Source of the DNA: Njordibacter sp028825405
GTDB taxonomy: Bacteria; Pseudomonadota; Gammaproteobacteria; Pseudomonadales; Balneatricaceae
DNA length: 64,000 nt
Assembly: GCF_047730065.1 (NCBI RefSeq)
Contig: NZ_CP159829.1
Coordinates: 248,001 to 312,000 of the forward strand
Direction of reading: 5' to 3'
Part shown: in pieces, positions 15,837 to 25,356 of the stretch
How the letters are laid out: each line of letters opens with the position of its first letter
Position numbering within the stretch: position 1 is the stretch's first letter
Program-made: the position numbers and the translations under genes
The notes under the pieces: model-generated
Databases searched by the model: none
What the model was told of the DNA's origin: nothing
Seen by the model: the letters and a program-made list of their open reading frames with translations, nothing else

Positions 15837-16795
15837 TAAGTACTCCTTGCAGCCAATAACTGGCTAATGTGCTGCATCAGCACAGCGGCGATATTAGAGC
15901 CCGTTTGATCGTCAATCTCACGAATACAGGTCGGGCTTGTGACGTTGATTTCTGTAAGACTATCACCGATAACGTCTAGGCCTGCAAAATGAATTTCTTT
16001 AGCCCTCAGTGTGGGTCCAATTTGTTCACAGATCCACTGATCACGCTCACTTAGGGGCCTAGCAACGCCAGAGCCACCAGCGGCCAAGTTGCCGCGGGTT
16101 TCACCTGATGATGGAATGCGCGCTAAAACGTGATCAACGGGATAGCCGTTAATCATTAGGATGCGCTTATCACCGTCTTTAATCGCTGGTAAATAGCGCT
16201 GCACCATAATCTGTTGTTGACCAAATTCAGTCAGAGTCTCAATGATTACATTGAGATTAGGTTCGTCTTTGCGGGCCCGAAAAATAGACGTGCCTCCCAT
16301 GCCATCAAGCGGTTTGAAAATGACATCGCCATGGCGTGCGTGGAAGGCTTTAAGTACCTTGGCATCACTAGCCACCAGTACCTCTGGACAACATTCTGGG
16401 AATTGTGTTGCAAATAGTTTTTCGTTGCAGTCGCGCAGGCTTTGAGGCTTATTGATAATCAAAGCTCCCGCATCTTCAGCTTGACTCAAAAGATAGGTGG
16501 TGTGTAAAAATTGACTATCAAAAGGAGGGTCTTTGCGCATTAGAATCACGTCTAGATCGCCAAGTGGCGATGCAAGTTGCTCGTCTAGCTCATAAAAATG
16601 ATGCGCATCACGCATCACACTCAATGGTGCCATGAGCCCCATGGCAACACCTTGCTCTGCATAGAGGTGTTGTGGTTCCATGTAAAATATCTGCCAGCCT
16701 AGGTCTTGGGCGGCCCAAAGCATAGCTAGGGAGCTATCTTTTTTGAAGTTAATATTGTGGATAGGGTCCATGATGATGCCTAAGCGTATCGTCAT
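15836..16795 (-). CDS. gshB: Glutathione synthetase
   Basis: ATP-grasp ligase joining gamma-glutamylcysteine and glycine, 319 aa. GDVIFKPLDGMGGTSIFRA (about 175-193) is the ATP-grasp nucleotide region, and RIPSSGETRGNLAAGG and EINVTSPTCIREID are the substrate loop and C-terminal motif. Its start overlaps the rsmE stop by four bases. The pil/chp chemosensory genes that follow gshB in Pseudomonas aeruginosa are not here. Confidence 0.96.
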   Translation of the reverse strand: MTIRLGIIMDPIHNINFKKDSSLAMLWAAQDLGWQIFYMEPQHLYAEQGVAMGLMAPLSVMRDAHHFYELDEQLASPLGDLDVILMRKDPPFDSQFLHTTYLLSQAEDAGALIINKPQSLRDCNEKLFATQFPECCPEVLVASDAKVLKAFHARHGDVIFKPLDGMGGTSIFRARKDEPNLNVIIETLTEFGQQQIMVQRYLPAIKDGDKRILMINGYPVDHVLARIPSSGETRGNLAAGGSGVARPLSERDQWICEQIGPTLRAKEIHFAGLDVIGDSLTEINVTSPTCIREIDDQTGSNIAAVLMQHISQLLAARST

Positions 16796-17547
16796 TTGTC
16801 TTGTATCTCAGTGAGTCGGGGTGAAAGGTCACCCCAAACGTATTGCAATAAGGTTAAAGCGGCTATGGGGGCTGTTTCTGTGCGCAGTATACGAGGCCCT
16901 AGACTTAGCCCAGTATAGCCCTCTGCATGCGCTTGCTCAACTTCCTCTAGAGTGAACCCACCCTCTGGCCCCACTAAAAGGGCACAACTTAAAGGCGCTT
17001 TTTGCGCTTCTAAAGGTCTAGTTTCATGGGGGTGTAACACCAACTTAACCTCGGCTGAAGTGTTTTCAAGCCAAGTGCTTAACGCTTGTGGAGTGTGAAT
17101 TAAGGGTACGTCGATGCGCCCACTTTGTTCGCAAGCACTGATGGCAATTTGCTGCCAGTGAGCGAGGCGTTTAATTTGCCGTTGATGGTCCAGCTTAACT
17201 TCACAGCGGCTACTATATAGCGGCGTGATTTCATTGATCCCAAGTTCAGTGGCTTTTTGGATCGCATAGTCCATGCGTTCCCCACGAGACATAACCTGCC
17301 CTAAGTGGGTGTACAGTAAAGACGCCTTGGGTGCCTTTAATTGAGCACTAATCAACACCCTAACAATCTTCTTGCTAATGTTTGAAATGTGAGCGCTTAC
17401 TTGCGTTCCAGTGTCGTTAAACAGGATAACTTCTTGTTTTTCCTGCATTCGAAGGACCTTGCCTACATAATGCCCAGCTGCCGCCTCTAGTTCAATAGTT
17501 TGTCCTAAAGGCAGTGGCTGTGGAGTATACAGGCGAGGTGTGCGCAT
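16792..17547 (-). CDS. rsmE: 16S rRNA (uracil-1498-N3)-methyltransferase
   Basis: SPOUT-class methyltransferase, 251 aa. It has a small N-terminal PUA-like domain (residues 1-70) and a C-terminal trefoil-knot domain with LVGPEGGFTLEEVEQA and LSLGPRILRTETA, the SAM-binding knot. It lies between metK (3 bases) and gshB (4-base overlap), an arrangement that places SAM synthesis next to a SAM user. Confidence 0.95.
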   Translation of the reverse strand: MRTPRLYTPQPLPLGQTIELEAAAGHYVGKVLRMQEKQEVILFNDTGTQVSAHISNISKKIVRVLISAQLKAPKASLLYTHLGQVMSRGERMDYAIQKATELGINEITPLYSSRCEVKLDHQRQIKRLAHWQQIAISACEQSGRIDVPLIHTPQALSTWLENTSAEVKLVLHPHETRPLEAQKAPLSCALLVGPEGGFTLEEVEQAHAEGYTGLSLGPRILRTETAPIAALTLLQYVWGDLSPRLTEIQDK

Positions 17548-17550
17548 GGC

Positions 17551-18720
17551 TTATAAGCCAGCTGCCAGACGCAGAATTTCAGCCTTGTCAGTGTGCTCCC
17601 AAGTGAAATTGGGGTTGTCACGGCCAAAATGACCATAGGCGGCTGTGTCTCGGTAGATTGGGCGTTTTAAATCTAACATTTCAACCAGACCTCCTGCTTT
17701 AAGATCAAAATGACTGCGCACTAGAGCTTCAATGTCAGCATCACTAATCTTGCCACTACCAAAGGTATTAAGGCTGATAGAGGTGGGTTCGGCAACACCA
17801 ATGGCGTAAGATATCTGTATCTCACAGCGCTCGGCTAATCCTGCAGCCACGATATTCTTTGCCACGTAGCGGCCTGCATAAGCGGCACTCCGATCCACTT
17901 TCGATGGGTCTTTACCAGAAAATGCACCGCCACCGTGGCGTGCCATACCGCCATAGGTATCAACGATAATTTTACGTCCTGTTAAGCCACAGTCACCTAC
18001 TGGCCCACCAATAACAAAATTGCCCGTGGGGTTAATGTGATATTGAGTGTCTGCCGTGAGCCAATGGGCTGGAATCACAGGACGGATAATATGTTCCATG
18101 ACTGCAGCACGAAGGCTGGCTAAGTTGATATCGGCGCTATGTTGAGTGGAGACGACGACGGCATCCACAGACAAAGGCTTACCATCACTGCCATAACGGA
18201 AAGTCAGTTGACTCTTGGCGTCTGGGCGCAACCAAGGCAAGGTACCATCTTTTCGGACTTTAGCCTGCTGTTGCATTAATTTGTGGGCATAGTGAATGGG
18301 TGCAGGCATTAGGCTTTCAGTTTCATTACTGGCATAGCCAAACATCAAGCCTTGGTCGCCAGCACCTTGTTCCTTATTGCTGTCAGCGCTTTCATCGACA
18401 CCCATAGCAATGTCAGAAGATTGCTTGCCAATGGCATTTAAAATAGCACATGAGGCGCCATCAAAGCCCATTTCTGAGGACGTGTAGCCGATGTCTGTAA
18501 TCACTTCACGCACGATGTCTTCAATGTCCACCCAAGAGTCAGTGCGAACTTCGCCTGCCACTAGAACGAGTCCAGTTTTAATAAGGGTTTCTACAGCGAC
18601 ACGGGATTCTGGATCTTTTTCCAACATGGCATCAAGGATGGCATCAGAAATTTGATCAGCGATTTTGTCAGGGTGTCCTTCGGATACTGATTCGGACGTA
18701 AATAAAGTGTATTGGTTCAT
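17551..18720 (-). CDS. metK: S-adenosylmethionine synthetase
   Basis: Makes SAM from methionine and ATP, 389 aa from ATG 18720. YLFTSES-type N-terminus (TLFTSESVSEGHPDKIADQI), the GAGDQGLMFGYA hexapeptide region and GGGAFSGKDPSKVDRSAAY are the methionine, ATP and metal motifs. A GAGG lies 7 bases before 18720, whereas the ATG at 18726 would be only one base from it, so I use 18720. It heads a - strand run reaching pyrX. Confidence 0.97.
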   Translation of the reverse strand: MNQYTLFTSESVSEGHPDKIADQISDAILDAMLEKDPESRVAVETLIKTGLVLVAGEVRTDSWVDIEDIVREVITDIGYTSSEMGFDGASCAILNAIGKQSSDIAMGVDESADSNKEQGAGDQGLMFGYASNETESLMPAPIHYAHKLMQQQAKVRKDGTLPWLRPDAKSQLTFRYGSDGKPLSVDAVVVSTQHSADINLASLRAAVMEHIIRPVIPAHWLTADTQYHINPTGNFVIGGPVGDCGLTGRKIIVDTYGGMARHGGGAFSGKDPSKVDRSAAYAGRYVAKNIVAAGLAERCEIQISYAIGVAEPTSISLNTFGSGKISDADIEALVRSHFDLKAGGLVEMLDLKRPIYRDTAAYGHFGRDNPNFTWEHTDKAEILRLAAGL

Positions 18721-19121
18721 AACCATGCCTCGTAATTGAATGCTAATGAATGCTTTACGGACATCCTTAACAGTGACTTAATTACCAGCCAAACTTGTTG
18801 TTTCGCTGATTCCTTGGTTGCTGCGATGAGGTTTGCAGAACCGGCGCTTATTATAAGCTACAGGTTGCAGGAATGCATGGCTTATTGACGCTGTAGTCGA
18901 CATTTAAGTCATATAATATAAGATTATTGGGATAGGACGCATTTACATCTCCAAAGTGTCACTTTGGGTTCACTCTAAAGCGCTTGTCTGATCAAAGTTG
19001 AAGATGAACCTTTAGGTCGCTAATGCAGGTGGATTACTTAAAAATATTGCACTGAAAAAAGCATTTGAATAAGGTATGTAAAAAGCCATGTGGAAAGCTA
19101 TTTGAAAAGGAGCTACATTTA
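18721..19121. other. Non-coding gap between metK and the methyltransferase gene
   Basis: About 400 bases without a convincing gene. It must hold the metK promoter (a - strand TATAAT at 18855-18850 without a good -35) and the methyltransferase promoter (TATAAT at 18912-18917). It also holds a 17-base palindrome at 18951-18967. I looked for a SAM or SAH riboswitch fold before metK and did not recognise one. Confidence 0.5.
18951..18967. promoter_or_regulatory. Perfect 8+1+8 palindrome upstream of the methyltransferase
   Basis: CCAAAGTG-T-CACTTTGG. It lies about 34 bases downstream of a TATAAT (18912-18917) and 155 bases upstream of the methyltransferase start. The one-base spacer argues for a protein operator rather than an RNA hairpin. 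No cognate regulator is known from this window. Confidence 0.4.
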
Positions 19122-19715
19122 ATGACAGATCAGAAAACCATTGGCGTTTATAATCGCCAAGTTGAGCGTTATTTAAAAATGGTGGATGGGCTCGAAGAAG
19201 ACCCAATATTGATGTGCTTTATTGATCGCTTCAAAGCCAGTGACTGCATCCTTGATTTAGGTTGTGGCCCAGCTCATGCTGCTGCAGTTATGCGCGACAA
19301 AGGATTACTCGTTGATCCCGTTGATGCTGCCGCAGAAATGGTAAAGTTGGCTAATGAAAAGTTCACTATAAACGCTCGGCAGACAAATTTTAGTGATATT
19401 GATGCCACTGACCTCTACCATGGTGTGTGGGCTAATTTCAGTTTATTGCATGCCCATACTAAAGATTTAGGGTTTATTTTGTTGGCCCTGCATAGAGCTC
19501 TGAAACCCAAAGGCTTTTTGCACTTGGGTATGAAATTGGGCCAAGGATCACAACGGGATAGGTATGGCCGGTATTACGCCTATTATTCTCAAGCTGAATT
19601 AGAAGACCATGTTAACAATGCAGGCTTTACTGTTAAAAAGATCGATTTGGGCACAGCCGAGGGTATGGCTGGGGATATGGAACCTTGGATTGCATTGACT
19701 GGACTGGCGCGATAA
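19122..19715 (+). CDS. Class I SAM-dependent methyltransferase, unknown substrate
   Basis: A 197-aa Rossmann methyltransferase (methyltransf_11/25-like). Motif I is CILDLGCGPAHAAAV (about residues 40-54), with an acidic strand-2 end (PVDAAAEMV) and motif IV near GVWANFSLLHAH. The ATG at 19122 follows AAAAGGAG by 9 bases; the frame open to 19065 is not needed. It stands between metK and tkt, where other gammaproteobacteria usually have no such gene. Product and substrate cannot be inferred. Confidence 0.82.
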   Translation: MTDQKTIGVYNRQVERYLKMVDGLEEDPILMCFIDRFKASDCILDLGCGPAHAAAVMRDKGLLVDPVDAAAEMVKLANEKFTINARQTNFSDIDATDLYHGVWANFSLLHAHTKDLGFILLALHRALKPKGFLHLGMKLGQGSQRDRYGRYYAYYSQAELEDHVNNAGFTVKKIDLGTAEGMAGDMEPWIALTGLAR

Positions 19716-19944
19716 ATAATTAGACCACTGCGTCAATTGGTTAGCCTGTCAATTCTTAAAGTGAAAAATCTTGGTAGTGTCATTGAAGGTGAATCTTCAG
19801 TTACTTTCTGAGATTAGCTATAAAATGCTGTTTATTAGCCCAGAAAGGGATTTCTTGATTGTGTCTTAGGCTTGAGTAAGGGAAAATACACGGCTTAAAT
19901 TAGTACTCAATTTGTGTATTTAACCTTTTTAAAGGATTCTTTTC

Positions 19945-21939
19945 ATGCCTACTCGTCGCGACTTAGCTAATGCCATCCGAGCCCTTAGTATGGATGCTGT
20001 CCAACAAGCTAACTCTGGCCACCCAGGTGCGCCCATGGGCATGGCTGATATTGCTGAAGTTTTATGGAACGATTTCATGAGCCATAATCCGGCTAACCCC
20101 GAATGGTTAAACCGAGATCGCTTTGTCTTATCCAATGGCCATGGTTCAATGCTGCTCTACTCGCTGCTGCACTTGAGCGGCTATGAGTTAGCCATTGACG
20201 ATGTGAAAAGCTTTCGTCAGCTGCACTCCAAAACTGCGGGCCACCCTGAATATGGTTATGCACCCGGTATCGAAACAACCACAGGTCCGTTAGGGCAAGG
20301 AATGACTAATGCCATTGGCATGGCCTTGGCAGAAAAAACCTTGGCGGCTCAATTTAACCGTCCGGGGCACAATATTATTGATCACCACACTTATACCTTC
20401 CTAGGTGACGGCTGTTTGATGGAAGGTGTATCCCATGAGGCTTGCTCCTTGGCGGGCACTCTAGGCATCGGCAAATTGATTGCTTTTTACGACGACAATG
20501 GTATTTCTATTGATGGTGAAGTAGAGGGTTGGTTTACTGATGATACGCCGAAGCGTTTTGAAGCCTATGGTTGGCAGGTTATTCCTGCCATTGATGGCCA
20601 CGATGCAGATGCTTTGTTTGCTGCTATTGAAGCGGCTAAAAGTAACACTGAGCAACCCACATTAATTTGCTGTAAAACCATTATTGGTTTCGGATCACCT
20701 AATAAGCAAGGTAAAGAGGACTGCCATGGTGCGCCCTTGGGAGCAGATGAAATTGCCTTAGCGCGCAAAGAACTGGACTGGACCTATGGTGCATTCGACA
20801 TTCCGGCAGAGGTCTACGAAGAATGGAGTGCCCTTGATGCGGGTGACGACGCCGAACAGATTTGGAACCAATCCTTTAACGCGTACCACAAGGCTCACCC
20901 TGATCTAGCCACTGAGCTTTTGCGCCGGGTAGCAGGAGACTTGCCAGCAGATTTTGAAGCCCAAGCTCAAGCTTATGTAGAACAGTTGCAAGCTGAAGGT
21001 TCTAATATTGCCAGTCGCAAGGCCTCACAAAATTCTATTAATGCGTTTGGTCCACTATTGCCTGAACTTTTAGGTGGCTCTGCAGACCTTGCAGGATCTA
21101 ACCTTACCAAGTGGTCTGGCACAAAAGGCATTACCAGAGATGATGCGAGCGGTAACTACGTGTTTTATGGTGTGCGCGAATTTGCTATGTCTGCCATGAT
21201 GAATGGTATGGCTCTGCACGGTGGTTTTATTCCTTACGGCGCTACTTTTCTTGTGTTTATGGAATACGCTCGCAATGCTGTGCGCATGGCGGCCTTAATG
21301 CGCCAGCGTGTGTTGTTTGTTTATACCCACGATTCTATCGGTTTGGGTGAAGATGGCCCAACCCATCAGCCTGTCGAACAAATAGCCAACTTACGCTTAA
21401 CGCCGCATCTCGATACATGGCGACCATGTGACACGGTAGAATCTGCAGTGGCTTGGAAAACTGCCCTCCAGCGCACAGATGGCCCCTCAGCCCTAATTTT
21501 TTCGCGCCAAAATTTGTCCCATCAGCAGCGCAATGCATCACAGTTAGCTAATGTGGCTCGAGGTGGTTATATTCTGCAAGACTGCCAAGGTGTTCCTGAA
21601 GCGATTATTATTGCCACTGGTTCTGAGGTCGGCATCGCTCAACAAGCGACAGATACCCTGACTAAGCAAGGCCACAGGGTCAGATTGGTATCAATGCCCT
21701 GTACTGAATTGTTTGAGCGTCAGGATGCTGAATACCAGGCGCACGTGTTACCGCCTTCCATCACCGCCCGTGTTGCTGTTGAAGCGGCCCACACAGACTA
21801 TTGGTATAAGTATGTTGGATTAGCCGGCAAGGTGATTGGCATGACTGACTTTGGTGCATCTGCACCAGCCCATGAGCTGTTCAAAATGTATGGTTTTACC
21901 GCAGACAATATTGCCACTACCGTCACTGAGTTGTTGTAA
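19945..21939 (+). CDS. tkt: Transketolase
   Basis: Thiamine-diphosphate enzyme of the pentose phosphate pathway, 664 aa. N-terminal markers are SGHPGAPMGMADI and the ThDP motif from GDGCLMEGVSHEA to NGISIDG. The middle Pyr domain has FVYTHDSIGLGEDGPTHQP, and the C-terminal domain IIATGSEVGIA. It heads the tkt-gap-pgk-fba operon. RBS AAAGGA lies about 10 bases before ATG. Confidence 0.97.
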   Translation: MPTRRDLANAIRALSMDAVQQANSGHPGAPMGMADIAEVLWNDFMSHNPANPEWLNRDRFVLSNGHGSMLLYSLLHLSGYELAIDDVKSFRQLHSKTAGHPEYGYAPGIETTTGPLGQGMTNAIGMALAEKTLAAQFNRPGHNIIDHHTYTFLGDGCLMEGVSHEACSLAGTLGIGKLIAFYDDNGISIDGEVEGWFTDDTPKRFEAYGWQVIPAIDGHDADALFAAIEAAKSNTEQPTLICCKTIIGFGSPNKQGKEDCHGAPLGADEIALARKELDWTYGAFDIPAEVYEEWSALDAGDDAEQIWNQSFNAYHKAHPDLATELLRRVAGDLPADFEAQAQAYVEQLQAEGSNIASRKASQNSINAFGPLLPELLGGSADLAGSNLTKWSGTKGITRDDASGNYVFYGVREFAMSAMMNGMALHGGFIPYGATFLVFMEYARNAVRMAALMRQRVLFVYTHDSIGLGEDGPTHQPVEQIANLRLTPHLDTWRPCDTVESAVAWKTALQRTDGPSALIFSRQNLSHQQRNASQLANVARGGYILQDCQGVPEAIIIATGSEVGIAQQATDTLTKQGHRVRLVSMPCTELFERQDAEYQAHVLPPSITARVAVEAAHTDYWYKYVGLAGKVIGMTDFGASAPAHELFKMYGFTADNIATTVTELL

Positions 21940-21966
21940 TTAAATCACAGCCATAAGGTCAAAATT

Positions 21967-23025
21967 ATGCTGGCAGCTAAACGTATTGCGATCAACGGCT
22001 ATGGCCGTATTGGTCGAGCAATTTTGCGGGCCATTGTGGAACGTGGACTAGAAAATCAATTACAGATAGTCGCCATTAATGACTTAGGTATTGCTGAATC
22101 GGTAGTTTACGAAACGCGCTACGATTCAGTGCATGGCGTTTTTCCAGCCACCGTAGAGGCGACGGATCAAGGCATGCAGGTGGTCACAGATCAAGGTATG
22201 ACAAATATTGATTTGCTACAAGTCGCTGACGCCGATACTCTGCCTTGGGCTGATTTGGGTATTGATTTAGTGTTGGAGTGTTCAGGTAACATGAGCGACC
22301 GTAAACGGGCTCAACAGCACCTAAACGCGGGTGCGAGCAAGGTTTTGATTGGAGCTGCCGCGGGCACGGAGGTGGATATTACGGTGGTTTATGGTATCAA
22401 TCATGATCAGCTTAAACCTTGGCATCGAATCGTCTCCAATGCCTCTTGCACCACTAATTGCATGGCTCCTGTCTTAAAACCCATCAATGATACCATTGGT
22501 ATTGAAGATGGTTTAATGACCACCATACATGCCTACACCAATGGTCAGGTGCTCACTGATACAGTGATTGATAAAACAGATTTGAGACGGGGCCGCTCGG
22601 CCACCCAATCAATAATACCTACATCTACTCACGCCAGTGACGCCTTGGGTTGGGTATTGCCAGAACTGGCAGATAAGATCACTGGTATTTCTATGCGTGT
22701 GCCCACCATTAATGTGTCTGTAGTCGATTTAGTATTCCGTCCAAGCCGTGATGTGACAGCGGCTGAAGTTAACCAAATTATGGCCCATGCTGTGGCTCAA
22801 GATCGCCATGAGGTGCTGGGTTATAATGAACAACCGTTAGTGTCGATTGATTTTAACCATTGTTCGAAATCAGCTTCTTTTGACGCCACCCAAACCATGA
22901 AAATGGGCCAGCTCATTAAGATTCTAGCTTGGTATGATAACGAATGGGGATACGCTAATCGAATGATTGACGTGGCCTTGGCTATGTTCAAAACAGATCT
23001 GGTAACTGCTCAGGAAAACCCATGA
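21967..23025 (+). CDS. gap: Type I glyceraldehyde-3-phosphate dehydrogenase (Epd-like position)
   Basis: NAD(P)-dependent dehydrogenase, 352 aa. The Rossmann start is RIAINGYGRIGRAILRAI, the catalytic Cys is in SNASCTTNCMAP (about 159), and the catalytic His with HAYTNGQ near 186. C-terminal YDNEWGYANRM is typical. The HAYTNGQ motif favours glyceraldehyde-3-phosphate dehydrogenase. The tkt-X-pgk-fba position is where E. coli has erythrose-4-phosphate dehydrogenase (epd), and DFNH is shared with that group. I call it gap with epd as the alternative. Confidence 0.85.
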   Translation: MLAAKRIAINGYGRIGRAILRAIVERGLENQLQIVAINDLGIAESVVYETRYDSVHGVFPATVEATDQGMQVVTDQGMTNIDLLQVADADTLPWADLGIDLVLECSGNMSDRKRAQQHLNAGASKVLIGAAAGTEVDITVVYGINHDQLKPWHRIVSNASCTTNCMAPVLKPINDTIGIEDGLMTTIHAYTNGQVLTDTVIDKTDLRRGRSATQSIIPTSTHASDALGWVLPELADKITGISMRVPTINVSVVDLVFRPSRDVTAAEVNQIMAHAVAQDRHEVLGYNEQPLVSIDFNHCSKSASFDATQTMKMGQLIKILAWYDNEWGYANRMIDVALAMFKTDLVTAQENP

Positions 23026-24182
23026 CCATCATTAAAATGACCGATTTAGATTTGCGTGGTCAGCGGGTATTAATCCGTGAAGATCTCAACGTACCCATTA
23101 AAGATGGCGCAATAAGCAGTGATGCTCGTTTACGAGCAGCATTACCAACCATCAAAATGGCCTTGCAGTTAGGTGCTAAAGTGATGGTGATGTCACACTT
23201 GGGACGCCCACAAGAAGGTGTTTATGATGAACAGTTTTCTTTAGCGCCCGTGGCAGACTATCTAGGGGCAAAATTGCAGTGCCATGTGCGTTTGCAGAAA
23301 GACTGGTTACAAGGGGTGGACATTAACGACGGCGAATTAGTGATTTTAGAAAACTGTCGTTTTAATGTTGGTGAAAAAGCCAATGATGATGCTTTAGCAA
23401 AAAAAATGGCAGCCTTGTGTGACGTTTATGTGAACGATGCGTTTGGCACTGCGCACCGAGCTCAGGCGAGTACCCATGGCATTGCTAAGTTTGTAAAAAT
23501 TGCCTGTGCTGGACCGCTGTTAGTCGCTGAGCTTGACGCCTTAGGTAAAGCGTTAGATAACCCCAAACGCCCTTTTATCGCTATTGTGGGTGGCTCTAAA
23601 GTGTCTACTAAGCTCATGGTGCTAGAAACCTTAGCTGACAAAGTAGATCAACTTATTGTTGGTGGTGGCATAGCTAACACCTTTCTTGCTGCATCAGGAT
23701 GTGCCATAGGCAAGTCCTTGTATGAACCTAATCTCGTTGCTAACGCAAAAGCCTTAATGGAAAAAACAGCCATCCCACTGCCAACGGATGTAGTGACCGC
23801 CAAAGAATTCAGTGAAACCGCCACTGCAACTACTCAAGATGCAGCCAATGTTGCTGCTGATGAGATGATTATGGATGTGGGCCCAGACACGGCACTTCAT
23901 CTCGCCAGCATTATTAAAAATGCGGGGACTATTATTTGGAATGGGCCTCTGGGGGTATTTGAATTTGATCAGTTTGGCGGTGGTACTGAAATTTTGTCAC
24001 ACGCCATCGCCGCATCGCCTGCATTTTCTATCGCCGGTGGTGGTGATACACTGGCGGCTGTAGATAAATATAATATTGCAGATCAAGTGTCTTATATTTC
24101 CACTGGTGGTGGTGCATTTCTTGAATTTGTGGAAGGCAAGGAATTGCCTGCAGTGGCCATTCTAGAGCAACGTGGCCTGTAA
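23022..24182 (+). CDS. pgk: Phosphoglycerate kinase
   Basis: Interconverts 1,3-bisphosphoglycerate and 3-phosphoglycerate with ATP/ADP, 386 aa. N-terminal RVLIREDLNVPIKDG and MSHLGRPQEG bind phosphoglycerate. IVGGSKVSTKLMVLE and the GGGDTLAAV segment are nucleotide-domain motifs. It overlaps the upstream dehydrogenase by 4 bases (ATGA), showing tight coupling. Confidence 0.97.
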   Translation: MTIIKMTDLDLRGQRVLIREDLNVPIKDGAISSDARLRAALPTIKMALQLGAKVMVMSHLGRPQEGVYDEQFSLAPVADYLGAKLQCHVRLQKDWLQGVDINDGELVILENCRFNVGEKANDDALAKKMAALCDVYVNDAFGTAHRAQASTHGIAKFVKIACAGPLLVAELDALGKALDNPKRPFIAIVGGSKVSTKLMVLETLADKVDQLIVGGGIANTFLAASGCAIGKSLYEPNLVANAKALMEKTAIPLPTDVVTAKEFSETATATTQDAANVAADEMIMDVGPDTALHLASIIKNAGTIIWNGPLGVFEFDQFGGGTEILSHAIAASPAFSIAGGGDTLAAVDKYNIADQVSYISTGGGAFLEFVEGKELPAVAILEQRGL

Positions 24183-24216
24183 TTAGAATTTAACTTACCC
24201 TATAGGGAGAACACTC

Positions 24217-25257
24217 ATGGCTTTAGTTAGCATGCGTCAACTTTTGGATCATGCCGCAGAGAATAGCTACGGTATTCCATCTTATAATGTCAACAATCTG
24301 GAACAAATGCGGGCCATTATGCAGGCTGCCGACGCATCGGACAGTCCAGTGATCGTGCAAGCTTCAGCGGGCGCTCGCAAGTATGCTGGATCAAATTTTT
24401 TAAAACACATGATCTTGGCCGCTATTGAGGAATTTCCACACATTCCAGTGTGCATGCATTTAGACCACGGTAATTCGGCTTCTACTTGCCAGCGCGCTAT
24501 TGCTATGGGCTTCTCCTCAGTGATGATGGATGGGTCTTTAGGTGAAGATTCTAAAACACCAACCAGCTATGATTACAATGTAGAGGTCACCCAGCGAACC
24601 GTTGAAATGGCCCATGCGTGTGGTGTTTCTGTGGAAGGAGAATTAGGCTGTTTGGGTTCTTTAGAAACAGGTGAGGCGGGCGAAGAAGATGGTGTGGGTG
24701 CGGTTGGCAAATTAACCCTTGAACAAATGTTAACAGACCCTGATGAAGCCGTAGATTTTGTTGCCAAAACTAAAGTTGATGCCTTAGCAATAGCCTGTGG
24801 GACGAGTCACGGAGCCTATAAATTTACCCGCCCACCAACTGGGGATATTTTGGCCATCGACCGAATTCGAGAGATCCATAGTAAGATTCCTAATACCCAT
24901 CTTGTCATGCATGGCTCGTCGTCTGTGCCCCAAGACTGGCTCGCTGTGATCAATGAATTTGGCGGCGCCATTCCTGAGACCTATGGTGTGCCAGTCGAAC
25001 AGATTGTAGAAGGTATTAAGCATGGCGTACGCAAAGTCAATATTGATACCGATTTGCGCTTGGCCTCAACGGGTGCTGTACGACGCTTCTTAGCCGAAAA
25101 TCCAAGTGAATTTGATCCGCGTAAATTTCTCGCTGTGACGATGAATGCGATGCAGACCCTATGCCAGGCACGTTATGAGGCTTTTGGTGCAGCGGGCAAC
25201 GCGAGTAAAATTCGTCCTGTTGGCTTAGAAGCGATGGCAGATATGTACGGGGTATAA
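24217..25257 (+). CDS. fba: Class II fructose-bisphosphate aldolase
   Basis: Zinc-dependent aldolase, 346 aa. Zn-ligand segments are VCMHLDHGNS (about 87-96) and LVMHGSSSVP. The SVEGELGCLGSLETGE segment carries conserved Glu residues. The length and motifs fit the class IIA form often called the Calvin-cycle subtype, found in many non-enteric gammaproteobacteria. RBS GGGAG lies before ATG, 34 bases after pgk. It is the last gene of the operon. Confidence 0.95.
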   Translation: MALVSMRQLLDHAAENSYGIPSYNVNNLEQMRAIMQAADASDSPVIVQASAGARKYAGSNFLKHMILAAIEEFPHIPVCMHLDHGNSASTCQRAIAMGFSSVMMDGSLGEDSKTPTSYDYNVEVTQRTVEMAHACGVSVEGELGCLGSLETGEAGEEDGVGAVGKLTLEQMLTDPDEAVDFVAKTKVDALAIACGTSHGAYKFTRPPTGDILAIDRIREIHSKIPNTHLVMHGSSSVPQDWLAVINEFGGAIPETYGVPVEQIVEGIKHGVRKVNIDTDLRLASTGAVRRFLAENPSEFDPRKFLAVTMNAMQTLCQARYEAFGAAGNASKIRPVGLEAMADMYGV

Positions 25258-25356
25258 GCCAATCTAGATTGACTCCATTTGAGTTTCTAGTGCTTGGTGA
25301 ATAGGTCTTCTTGGGAGGCTTCACAGTTTTTACATGCGGTTAGTGGCTGCTTTACT

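Noticed and set aside
18721..18950. SAM or SAH riboswitch before metK
   Set aside because: I looked for the paired segments and conserved loops and could not recognise any known class.
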